This document shows, piece after piece, positions 1 to 8,073 of a stretch of 37,148 nt of DNA. The translations under genes and the position numbers were made by a program. The stretch is from CAYRVX01 sp964642165 (GTDB lineage: Bacteria > Planctomycetota > Phycisphaerae > SM23-33): positions 1-37,148 of the forward strand of contig CAZXOC010000035.1 of NCBI GenBank assembly GCA_964642165.1, given 5' to 3'. The notes below the pieces were generated by a model. The model saw nothing but the letters and a program-made list of their open reading frames with translations, was not told the origin of the DNA and searched no databases. The stretch's first letter is position 1, and each line of letters opens with the position of its first letter.

Positions 1-517
1 CTAGCACGGCCCGCAGCCGGCCGTCTTCGTCGTCCACGCGGATCGCACAGAGCCGGTCGTTGGTGCCGCCTTCGGCCCCCAGGGCCCGGTTGACGCTCAC
101 CCCGACGCAATCGCCCGCGGCGCTTCCCACTCGCGCCGGGGCTGCATCCTTGGCCGCCTCCGTTGCCGCGCGGACGATCCGCTCGCACAACTGCTCGCAA
201 TATCCCCCTTCGGGCGCGCCCCAGCTTCGTAGCGTCACGGTCGCAGGTCCCCCGTGCGTGTGCGTGCACGCAAGCAGGACCGCATCGAAGGCAACGTCGG
301 CGGCCCGGGCGATCTGGCGCCGAATCCGTTTGGCCAAGGGCTCGTCGAGGCCCAGCAGATCGCAGGAGACGATCAGCACCCGCTCGGCGCCTTGCTCCAA
401 CATCACCGCCTTCGCCTTGAGTGGGTGCAGCACGCCGCGGGCCGGTCCGAAGGCCCCGCCGGCCAGCTCGGCATCCACTTCGGGAGTGATATCCACAACC
501 GCTACGCCTGCTCGCAT
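1..517 (-). CDS. Neutral/alkaline ceramidase-like protein, N-terminal part
   Basis: This gene starts inside the window and runs off its left edge, so only the first 172 residues are visible. The start ATG at 517 has a strong ribosome binding site (AGGAAGG, 5 bases upstream). The N-terminus reads MRAGVAVVDITPEVDAELAG, the usual opening of the neutral/alkaline non-lysosomal ceramidase family. THTHGGP at residues 85-91 matches the family's zinc-binding THTHxGP motif, which carries a zinc-ligand histidine. Known members cleave the N-acyl bond of ceramide, but many planctomycete paralogues have no tested substrate, so only the fold is called. No signal peptide is seen, which suggests a cytoplasmic protein. 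The gene diverges from the giant exported protein at 2002, and their shared upstream region has been split by an insertion sequence. Confidence 0.85.
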   Translation of the reverse strand, partial: MRAGVAVVDITPEVDAELAGGAFGPARGVLHPLKAKAVMLEQGAERVLIVSCDLLGLDEPLAKRIRRQIARAADVAFDAVLLACTHTHGGPATVTLRSWGAPEGGYCEQLCERIVRAATEAAKDAAPARVGSAAGDCVGVSVNRALGAEGGTNDRLCAIRVDDEDGRLRAVL

Positions 518-667
518 CACGTCCTTCCTCGTTGAGTCCGTTGGTTGCCTCGATGCCAGCAGCAATCGGCCGGGCGGATCCCGGCCTGTCTCACCGCCTC
601 GGGATCGATCCCTGATTCGCCGAGTCTAGCACGAAGCGGCGGGGGAACAAGCGTTTCCGGATCCGGA
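518..667. promoter_or_regulatory. Left part of a divergent intergenic region, split by an IS
   Basis: No gene is seen here. Together with 1894-2001 it formed an upstream region of about 260 bases between the ceramidase-like gene (-) and the giant PQQ protein (+) before the IS inserted at 668. Promoters of both genes should lie in these two pieces. I cannot point to confident -35/-10 boxes. Confidence 0.45.
660..667. repeat. Target-site duplication GATCCGGA, left copy
   Basis: Identical to 1886-1893. It directly abuts the inverted repeat of the insertion sequence. Removing 668-1893 restores the pre-insertion sequence. Confidence 0.88.
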
Positions 668-1885
668 GTAACCGTCCCAGCGATTGTGGCGGATTCTAGA
701 GGGATTCCTGGTTGCGGCAGGTTCAAAGGGCCTGCCGCAGGTCGCAGACTCCGTGATTCCCCCGCAGGAAGCTGGCCAGGTACGGATGGGCCAGAGCCTT
801 CGCGCCGGACTTGAAGCCCCGCATCGTCTTCGACCGAATCTTGTATGTCAGGCCGATGATCCGCTCGGATACGTTGTTCGTCGGATCTACGGGATCGTCA
901 CTGACTCGCGTCCACGTCCGCTCGATGTGCTGAAGAAGCTGGTTGACCTTCCACGGCAAGCCCTTCGGCGCGTTGATGTACCTTCGGACCAGACGCGACA
1001 GGTCTTCCGGAACCGTTGGCGGACGCGGCTGCAACCGCAGCAGTTCCAGCAGCTCCCGCATCGTCTGGGCCTCCAGCGGCTTGTCCTCCGCTTCGGCCCG
1101 CCGCAACAGATCCCACGCCCGCTTGCCCTTGCTCTTGCGCCAGTGACTCAGGCACAGGCGATGCCGCCCCTCCGGAACGATCCCCTCGTAGACGGAATGC
1201 TCGTCCGTCCGGAGTTCCTCCGCTCCCACGTGAGCCATCACCCGGGCCACGTGACGGCGAACCGCCCGGGCATCGGTCTCCTGCAGAGGCTCCACGCAGA
1301 GGAGTTTGCCGCGATCCACGTCCACGAAGAACACCATCCCCGCCGAGCGACCGGCCATCGCCGCCCCCGTGCCGTCCACCCCCAGCACGCGAACACGCAC
1401 CTTCGGCGCCGCCTCGTGGTAGCTTCGCGCCACATGACCGGCCTCGGCCACGTCCCGCTCCAACGCGCTCTTGCTGCCCTGCCATTCGAGCATGCCAAGG
1501 AAGGTCGCTGCGTTGCGGTAGCTCAGGCCGAACATGTACAGCACCACGCCGATCAGACGCAGCCGCTCGCTACGTTGCCGGTTGGCCCCTACGCCCTCGG
1601 CACGAAGGGTCCATGTGACGCCACAGTAGACGCATTTCATGCGGCGTTGCGGGACGGTGTGAACCTTCGGATCGCTGACAGCGCGGTACCGCACGCCCGA
1701 GTGGATCCTGCCCCCCAGCCGCCCGCAGTGCGGACAACGACGATCAAGCTCGAACCCCTTCCCGACCGATGGTAGTCTGTAGTGAACCACGATAGCCTCC
1801 TTGCCACCGATGGCCTTTGTCATCCATCGAATCGGCAAAGAGGCTCTCTTTTTGCCGCCTCAACCACACGATTTGGGACAGTTAC
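668..1885 (-). mobile_element. Complete insertion sequence, 1218 bp, 8-bp target duplication
   Basis: The ends are imperfect inverted repeats, 668-689 and 1864-1885. Read inward they share GTAAC(C/T)GTCCCA and a final TGTGG, with 16 of 22 positions identical. The flanks carry an exact direct repeat GATCCGGA at 660-667 and 1886-1893, a target-site duplication. One transposase gene fills the element. Intact ends plus a perfect duplication argue for recent insertion. An 8-bp duplication fits several families (IS256 and ISL3 among them), and I do not assign one. Confidence 0.9.
723..1790 (-). CDS. DDE transposase with N-terminal zinc ribbon
   Basis: Transposase of the insertion sequence at 668-1885. 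I choose GTG at 1790 because AAGGAGG lies 5 bases upstream; the frame stays open to a TTG at 1838. This gives 355 residues. An N-terminal zinc ribbon has CPHC at residues 19-22 and CVYC at 53-56. The likely catalytic triad is Asp139 (VLGVDGTGA), Asp196 (RTDEHSVYE) and Glu309 (NNVSERIIG). The 113-residue helical insert between the second Asp and the Glu, and the NNxSER motif, recall transposases of the IS256/MULE and IS66 types. The frame is intact, so the enzyme may be active. The family is not certain. Confidence 0.88.
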   Translation of the reverse strand: MVHYRLPSVGKGFELDRRCPHCGRLGGRIHSGVRYRAVSDPKVHTVPQRRMKCVYCGVTWTLRAEGVGANRQRSERLRLIGVVLYMFGLSYRNAATFLGMLEWQGSKSALERDVAEAGHVARSYHEAAPKVRVRVLGVDGTGAAMAGRSAGMVFFVDVDRGKLLCVEPLQETDARAVRRHVARVMAHVGAEELRTDEHSVYEGIVPEGRHRLCLSHWRKSKGKRAWDLLRRAEAEDKPLEAQTMRELLELLRLQPRPPTVPEDLSRLVRRYINAPKGLPWKVNQLLQHIERTWTRVSDDPVDPTNNVSERIIGLTYKIRSKTMRGFKSGAKALAHPYLASFLRGNHGVCDLRQAL

Positions 1886-1893
1886 GATCCGGA
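1886..1893. repeat. Target-site duplication GATCCGGA, right copy
   Basis: Identical to 660-667. The next base (G) also matches the first base of the element, so a 9-base duplication is formally possible. The 8-base reading keeps the two inverted-repeat ends symmetrical. Confidence 0.88.
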
Positions 1894-2001
1894 GGCTTCT
1901 CGCGCAGGATACCTGTCACCAGGACCTCGCGAGCCTGCGAGAATGGGGCCGGTGGATCCAACTGCGAGCATTGGGACTCACTCCCATACAGGAGCAATGG
2001 C

Positions 2002-5000
2002 GTGTCGCTGAAATGGGAACTGCCTGTGCGTGTGACGGTCGGCGTCCTGCTGTTGGGATCGGGCACAGCCCGTGCCGAGCCCGCCGTGCGGTCGGTCTCG
2101 GCCGCGGTGAGGGACATGCGGGCCGCCCGCGATGCGCTCGTCCGCCGGCTGGCGGATCGGGCCAAGGCCGATGACGCCAAGGAGGCTGCCTCGGACTTCC
2201 ATCTGACACTCGACGAGGGCGCCGACCGCGATGAGCTTCAGGTCCTGTTCAGGCGGCGCGGGGGGAAGTGGTTGACCGGCGAAGCTGTCGTCCCCTACTG
2301 GCGCCAGGAGACGCAGGTCGAGAAGTTCAGCTTCCTGCATCGCGGCGGGGCCGCGGCCACGACGCGCGACAAGTTCGTGTACCGGGTGGATCCGGCCGGG
2401 CTGAATCTCGCCGACGGGCGTCTCACGGGAACGGCCGAGGGGGTCTTCCGGCTCGACTGGCTGCGAGAGGAGCGGATGGTCCCGGGCGGCCGGGCCCTGT
2501 TCACACTGGATGGGCGCTGGTCGCTGATGGACCGTTGGCGGATCGTAGACCACCGCCGGCCGATGCGGCAGAGGTTCGCTCTTCGTGCCGAAGTCCTGCC
2601 CGACACGTTTGACTTCGCCCTGCTGCTGCACGGCGGCATCGACGGGAAGGCGTCTCACCTCCGATTCCGTCTGCCGCAAACTCCGTGGCGTCCGCCGACG
2701 ATCGCCGCGCCGCGATGGAACGCCGCCGTTCACGAGGCCGACACGTCCGGCCTGCGTTACGACCACGGCGCGCTGAGCGGGTCGCTCCTCGTCCGCTACG
2801 TGCCCGATCCGTGGTACCCCAAGCAAGTCCATCACGTGAAGTACACGCTGAGCGGAAAGGCCGCGGGGGGGTGGTTCGACGGGGAATTCCAGGCCGTCGT
2901 GACCGGAAAGAAGGACATCAAGATCGTCGGCCAGAGCCGCGGGCGCACGGCGCGTACCGGGCCGCGGGAGTGGCACGGAGCCGTCACCGGGCGTGCCGGG
3001 TGGACCGTCGAGGGGCGTTACGAGGCCTCGGGCGACATGGGCCGATCCAGCGGCCGGGCCTCCGGCGTGATGATCCGCCCCAGCACGGAAATCGCACGGC
3101 TCCTACAGAGCCCGGCGTCCCCGAAGGCAAAGGAGCCCACCGCGGCCCTGCTGGAAACCGTGACGGAGGCCGGCCGCCTCTACGGGCAGATCCGCGCGCT
3201 GCGGATCGCCATGGAGCACTATCCACATCCGGTGGAGTCAGCGCTGGGTCAGACCCGGCTCCCGGCACCACAGTGGACGGGAGAAGAGGCTGATCTCCAT
3301 GCAACGACTGCGTACGTCCGATCCGTTCGGAAGCTGATTGGCGGGTCCGCCCCCGTTGGCCTGGGCGCGCGAGGCAGGGCCGATCAAAGTGACCCGCTCT
3401 TCGGGCCGTACTACAGTTCGACGCCGTTGGCCGGTGAGCCGTCGGCGCTGCCGCCGGAGCAAGCCAAAGCCGGGCCGCAGCGCTGGCAGCACATCGCCCG
3501 GTGGCGCGTCCTGGGGCCGTTTCCCCAGGTGCGAGGAAGGGACCTGGACACGCCCGCCCTGCCCGACCTCGTCCCGGCGGCGGGAGCGGGATACACGGCG
3601 CGCCCGGCGGAACTTGGCCGCGACTATCACCCCCCCGCCGACGGCCTGCTTCGTTGGGAGACAGTCCCTTCACAGGCAGACGGAACACTCCGCCCGCCGG
3701 CGTGGACATGGCGCCGTAAGCGCGTCGGCGGCCGGCGATCGGAGGAGTTCGTCCTTGAGCGATCGGACACGCCCGGCCGGGCAGATACCTTCTGGTATGC
3801 TGCGAGCGAGGTCGTCTCGCCGACGGCCAGGCAGGTGCACATGGGCCTCAGCGCCCACGACCATGCCAAACTATGGATCAATGACAGGCTCGTTTGGGTA
3901 GACGAACAGCGCGAGTGGGGCCATCGCTCCGGTGCCGTAGCTGTGATTCATGCTTCGCTGCGCAAAGGCGTCAACCGCCTGTTGGTCCGCTGTCGGGACG
4001 ACCGGGGCAGTTCGTGGGTGCGCGTCCACGTGTGTACGCGCGGCATGCCGTCGGGGAATCCGCCGATCCATGGTCCGGCCCCGCCGCCGGGCCGCGAGAA
4101 GGTCGCCGGCCTGGCGGGCGACTACATCCACTGCTACCCGTCGGCCGACCCGCCGCTGGCTTGGGACGTGGACAAGGGAATCAACGTGCTGTGGCGGACA
4201 CCCCTTGCCGTCGCTCGGGGCCACGGGACGGGCGTCTCCGGCGGCGGGCAGAGCGTTCTGGTGCCCTCGGCCCTTCCGCCGCTGCTCGTAACCGGCGGGA
4301 AAATCCTGGCCAACCTCAAGCCGCACGCGCTTGTATGCCTCGACGCGGAAACGGGCAAGGAACTCTGGCGGCGAGAGTCGAACGTCCTTCAGTTGCTGGA
4401 CAGAGCCGACTTCGCGGCATGGGCACGGGCCGACGACGCGGAGCGCCTCGCTCTGCTCAAGAACCACAACGTGCTCTCGAAGAAGGCCAAGTCGCTGGAC
4501 GGGCTCCGCGGCGGGCCGCCGGCCTCGGACGGCGAGCACGTGTACGTCCTATACGATACCGGAGTGGCCGCGTGCTACGACCTCGCGGGCAAACGCAAGT
4601 GGATGGTCCCCACGCACATGGCGGGCGCGTCGATGGTCCTCGCCGAGGACAGGCTGGTCCTCGAGGGTGCTGCGCCCGATGGCAGGAATAGGGGCATTGC
4701 CACGCACCCACTGGCCGCGCTGGGTGTCGCGACGGGCAGGGCCGTCTGGACGGCCGCGGCGCGCGGGGCTCACGCCGGGCGCGGCCACTTGCTGAGGTTG
4801 ACCCACGGCCGGACGCGGCGCGACGTGCTGCTGACGCGCACCTGGGAAGCGATCGACGTTGGCACAGGCGAGGTGCTGCCCTGCCGGGCGGGCCCCGAGC
4901 AATGGAACTGGGACGGCGTCTGGCAAGGCGGCGACACATTGTACTCGACCTTCGAGAACGGCAGCACCGCAGTTCGATTCTGGATCGACGCCGACGGCCA

Positions 5001-6837
5001 GATCGGCAGCCGGATGCTCTGGCGAAGGCAACGCCACCACGCCTTCGTAGCCGGCGGGCCCGGGGGGACGGTCAGCGACGGCAAGCTGCTGTACGCCTTG
5101 CGCCTCGTGCCCGAACACGCGAAGCACTGTCCCGCCTACGCCCTGTCGCTCGACTTCCTCGAACCCGCGACGGGCAACCAGGTTGGCTGGCTGAATCCGG
5201 TCCTCCGCGGCACGAATCGTCGGATGTCACCCGTCATGGCGGGGGAGTACCTGTTTCTCGCCGACAGCCGCGGCGGGCCGCACAGCGGTGGCGAGCCGCC
5301 CGAGAGGCGAATCACCGTTCTTCGACGCGGCCGACTGCCCGAAGTCGCCTGCGACAGCCCCGCGCCGAACAACGCGGCGAATCCCGTGTTCGACGGCAAG
5401 CGGATGTACGTCGTGTTGGGCGATGAGATCGTTTGCGTCGCTGTCACTACGCCCGAGGGCAAGCGATACCAGGACGAGCAACTCGCCAAGACGCTGCTCG
5501 AGCGGATATACAGGGAGCCCGACATGGGCAGCCCCACGGTGATCGCCCCGATCCGTGACGCCGACGTGCCCGCGGCCACACCCGTAGTGAAGCTCGTTCC
5601 GGGCGACGCGATCACGGGCTGCCTGGTGGCCGGGCCGTTTCCCGAGCACGAAGACGGCGCCATTCCGGCCAGCCTTGTTCCGCAAACCAGACTCCCCCGG
5701 ATCGGCGATGGCTTGACGATCGCGGGAGTGACACGCAGGTTCCAGCCACTGGACAGGCAGGCGGTCGCCACTGACACGAGCTTCCACAACGACGGTCGAC
5801 TGGATGACTGGCAATTGCGCGTCACGCGACGGAAGATCGACGTTGCCGCCCTTGCCGGTCCCGATCCCAACGGCGTGCTGTATCTCCACACGATCCTCGA
5901 CAATCCGCGCGCTCGGCTTGTCCTCTCCATGATCGAGGCCCCCGGCATGGTGGCGTGGCTCGGGGGAAGGAAGGTCGCCCTGGGCGAGCCGATCCGCCTC
6001 GACGCCGGGTTGTACCCGCTGCTGATCCGCGTGCGGCCGAACGCGTTCCGACGAAAGAAGCCCCAGGAGCCGGTAGACGTTCGGGAGGCTTTGGACGCCG
6101 GGGCCCTGCGCGACGTGAATTGGCCCGTGAAGTGGACGGTTTTCGGCCCGATGCCGAAGGCTGCGGGACAGCTCAAGGCCGACCAGCTTGCCGCCGTCTC
6201 CGCGGCAGTGACCCTCGGCCGGACGACCTTCCCTGCCCGCAAGCTGCCCTCGACGGGCGGCCCGGTGGATCTGACGAGGCTCCTGGGCATCCCGAAGGAC
6301 GGCAAGGCCGTTCGCGTTCCCAGCGACCTGACGGCCTACTGCTTTGCGGAGGTAGACTGCCCCGCTGAGGGGAAGCTGATCGTCAACGCGTCCGCCGATT
6401 GGTTCATGACGTGGCACGTGGACGGCAAGCGCGTGTACAGCACGCTGCGCGGCGGCAACGCCCGCGCGGCCACGATGGCCGCCGCCCACACGTTCGCGGT
6501 GGAGGTGACGAAGGGCAAGCACGTCCTGGCCGTGGGAGTGCAGCCGGGGAGTAAGGGCTGGTCGCTGACATCCATCGGCGGGCTCGCAACGGGCGGCACA
6601 AGCGGCTTGGAGTCGAAGTTCCCCGCCCCCGGTGGAGTCAGAGCCGCCGAGGAGGAACACCGCGCCTCGCCGTCCTTTCTCGAGGCCGACGACCCGTCGG
6701 CCGTCCGCGCCGTGTGGCTGGAACAGGTCCGCCGCAGCCGCCCGCAACTGAAATGGGTCGCCCGGATACTCCCGGGAACCGAATACGCCCGTAAGGCCAC
6801 ACGCTACCTGGACGCCCTGGAAGAGGAAGGCAAGTGA
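2002..6837 (+). CDS. Giant exported PQQ-propeller protein with jellyroll modules
   Basis: The reading frame is open from 1801, but that stretch lies in the insertion sequence. The native start is GTG 2002, with AGGAG at 1990-1994, seven bases upstream. It yields 1611 residues opening with a signal peptide (hydrophobic VTVGVLLLGSGTARA, cleavage near residue 25). Residues about 30-460 are beta-rich and unrecognised. A jellyroll-like module follows at about 493-690 (WRVLGPFPQ, then KLWINDRLVW and KGVNRLLVRC). A PQQ-type propeller covers about 700-1150 (LVCLDAETGKELWRRES, VYVLYDTGVAACYDLAGKRKW). Two further GPF modules start near residues 1204 (CLVAGPFPE) and 1373 (WTVFGPMPK). No catalytic site is evident. 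A binding or scaffold role in the periplasm or at the cell surface is inferred. The mannonate-dehydratase-like gene follows after 58 bases. Confidence 0.85.
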   Translation: MSLKWELPVRVTVGVLLLGSGTARAEPAVRSVSAAVRDMRAARDALVRRLADRAKADDAKEAASDFHLTLDEGADRDELQVLFRRRGGKWLTGEAVVPYWRQETQVEKFSFLHRGGAAATTRDKFVYRVDPAGLNLADGRLTGTAEGVFRLDWLREERMVPGGRALFTLDGRWSLMDRWRIVDHRRPMRQRFALRAEVLPDTFDFALLLHGGIDGKASHLRFRLPQTPWRPPTIAAPRWNAAVHEADTSGLRYDHGALSGSLLVRYVPDPWYPKQVHHVKYTLSGKAAGGWFDGEFQAVVTGKKDIKIVGQSRGRTARTGPREWHGAVTGRAGWTVEGRYEASGDMGRSSGRASGVMIRPSTEIARLLQSPASPKAKEPTAALLETVTEAGRLYGQIRALRIAMEHYPHPVESALGQTRLPAPQWTGEEADLHATTAYVRSVRKLIGGSAPVGLGARGRADQSDPLFGPYYSSTPLAGEPSALPPEQAKAGPQRWQHIARWRVLGPFPQVRGRDLDTPALPDLVPAAGAGYTARPAELGRDYHPPADGLLRWETVPSQADGTLRPPAWTWRRKRVGGRRSEEFVLERSDTPGRADTFWYAASEVVSPTARQVHMGLSAHDHAKLWINDRLVWVDEQREWGHRSGAVAVIHASLRKGVNRLLVRCRDDRGSSWVRVHVCTRGMPSGNPPIHGPAPPPGREKVAGLAGDYIHCYPSADPPLAWDVDKGINVLWRTPLAVARGHGTGVSGGGQSVLVPSALPPLLVTGGKILANLKPHALVCLDAETGKELWRRESNVLQLLDRADFAAWARADDAERLALLKNHNVLSKKAKSLDGLRGGPPASDGEHVYVLYDTGVAACYDLAGKRKWMVPTHMAGASMVLAEDRLVLEGAAPDGRNRGIATHPLAALGVATGRAVWTAAARGAHAGRGHLLRLTHGRTRRDVLLTRTWEAIDVGTGEVLPCRAGPEQWNWDGVWQGGDTLYSTFENGSTAVRFWIDADGQIGSRMLWRRQRHHAFVAGGPGGTVSDGKLLYALRLVPEHAKHCPAYALSLDFLEPATGNQVGWLNPVLRGTNRRMSPVMAGEYLFLADSRGGPHSGGEPPERRITVLRRGRLPEVACDSPAPNNAANPVFDGKRMYVVLGDEIVCVAVTTPEGKRYQDEQLAKTLLERIYREPDMGSPTVIAPIRDADVPAATPVVKLVPGDAITGCLVAGPFPEHEDGAIPASLVPQTRLPRIGDGLTIAGVTRRFQPLDRQAVATDTSFHNDGRLDDWQLRVTRRKIDVAALAGPDPNGVLYLHTILDNPRARLVLSMIEAPGMVAWLGGRKVALGEPIRLDAGLYPLLIRVRPNAFRRKKPQEPVDVREALDAGALRDVNWPVKWTVFGPMPKAAGQLKADQLAAVSAAVTLGRTTFPARKLPSTGGPVDLTRLLGIPKDGKAVRVPSDLTAYCFAEVDCPAEGKLIVNASADWFMTWHVDGKRVYSTLRGGNARAATMAAAHTFAVEVTKGKHVLAVGVQPGSKGWSLTSIGGLATGGTSGLESKFPAPGGVRAAEEEHRASPSFLEADDPSAVRAVWLEQVRRSRPQLKWVARILPGTEYARKATRYLDALEEEGK

Positions 6838-6895
6838 CCGTGACAGACCGCCACCGCTGTTAACGCGCCCGGGAACTGGGAAGGAGAGGAAGCGG

Positions 6896-7975
6896 ATGGA
6901 CCGAAGGGCTTTCCTGAAGGCGACCGCTTCGGCAGCGGCCGTAGTCACCGTGAGCGACGGCGCTCCCGCGCCCGCCGCCGCCAAGCCGGCGGCGCGGCGA
7001 GAGAAACGCATGGCCGTCGGGTGTCAGCGATGGGGCAGCAACCCGGAGCGGCTGGGCTTCCTCCTGAGGTGCGGAGTGCGACGAATCTGCATCTCGCCGG
7101 CGAAGCCCGGCCCCGATCGCATCTGGACGGCCGAGACCTGTCAGGCCGCACGCCGGGCCGTCGAGGCCGTCGGCATGACCGCGGAAAGCATGTACTGGGG
7201 CGTTCCGATCGGCGTCCTCGTTCCCGATAGACGAGACGCCGCAATCGAACGGTGCCGCAAGCAGGTCATAGCCGCCGGCAAGGGGGGGATCCCCTGCCTG
7301 GCGTACACGCTGAACGTGCGGTACTGGCAGGCCCGAACGGGTCGCGAGCCCGGCCGCGGCGGCGGGCTGTACAGCGCCTGGGACCTAGCGAAGGCGACGG
7401 CCAAGCCCGGCCGGCGCGGCATCGGGCCCGTCACCGAAGACGACATGTGGGACCGCATCACGTATTTCCTCCGGAAGGTCGTCCCGGTCGCAACGGAAGC
7501 GAAGGTCCGCCTGGGCCTGCACCCCCCGGACCCGCCGATGCCGAAGCCCAACCCCTTCAAGACCGCCCAGGTCCTCGACACCGTCGAAGGCCTCAAGAGG
7601 TTCGTTACGATCTGCGACAGCCCATACCACGGCCTGACCTTCTGCCAGGGATGCTTCTGGCAAATGCTGCCGGAAGAGGTCAAGCCCGCCGGCCTCTACA
7701 AAGGCATCCGCTGGTTCGGCGGCCGCAAGAGAATCTTCCACGTCCACTTCCGGAACCTCCGTGGCGGGCGGGAGAAGTTCGTCGAGACATTCCATGACGA
7801 GGGGGACATTGATATGTTCGAGGCCGTACGGACGTACAAGTCCGTCGGCTACACTGGCATCCTCATGCCGGACCATGTTCCCCACCACGAGGAAGACCCC
7901 CAGGGGCTCCAGCACTTCGCCTTCGCCTACGGCTACATCAAGGGCCTCATCCAAGCTGCCTATGCCAAGACATAG
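6896..7975 (+). CDS. Mannonate dehydratase-like (UxuA family) enzyme with Tat-type leader
   Basis: 359 residues with a TIM-barrel sugar-acid dehydratase pattern. The UxuA family dehydrates D-mannonate to 2-keto-3-deoxygluconate in glucuronate breakdown. Family metal-site motifs are visible in order: HPPDPP with His209, FCQG with Cys250, VHFRN with His284, and PDH with Asp326. HDEGDIDMFEAV near residue 300 is also UxuA-like. The N-terminus MDRRAFLKATASAAAVV has a twin-arginine motif and a weak hydrophobic stretch ending near residue 36, so export is possible, which is unusual for this enzyme. Without the leader it has about 320 residues, shorter than E. coli UxuA (394), so substrate could differ. 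GGAGAGGAAGCGG precedes the ATG. It probably shares a transcript with the giant PQQ gene 58 bases upstream. Confidence 0.8.
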   Translation: MDRRAFLKATASAAAVVTVSDGAPAPAAAKPAARREKRMAVGCQRWGSNPERLGFLLRCGVRRICISPAKPGPDRIWTAETCQAARRAVEAVGMTAESMYWGVPIGVLVPDRRDAAIERCRKQVIAAGKGGIPCLAYTLNVRYWQARTGREPGRGGGLYSAWDLAKATAKPGRRGIGPVTEDDMWDRITYFLRKVVPVATEAKVRLGLHPPDPPMPKPNPFKTAQVLDTVEGLKRFVTICDSPYHGLTFCQGCFWQMLPEEVKPAGLYKGIRWFGGRKRIFHVHFRNLRGGREKFVETFHDEGDIDMFEAVRTYKSVGYTGILMPDHVPHHEEDPQGLQHFAFAYGYIKGLIQAAYAKT

Positions 7976-8073
7976 GGAGCAATCAAGGTGTGTGGCGCAA
8001 CATCTACTCGCTGGCAAGCCATCAGAGCAGATCCCGGACTGGTGGGCTCCATCGTGCCGCGGTGAAGCCATCG

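Noticed and set aside
1801..2001. N-terminal 67 residues of the giant ORF as real protein
   Set aside because: This stretch is mostly IS sequence, lacks a leader, and the GTG at 2002 has a good ribosome binding site and begins a proper signal peptide.
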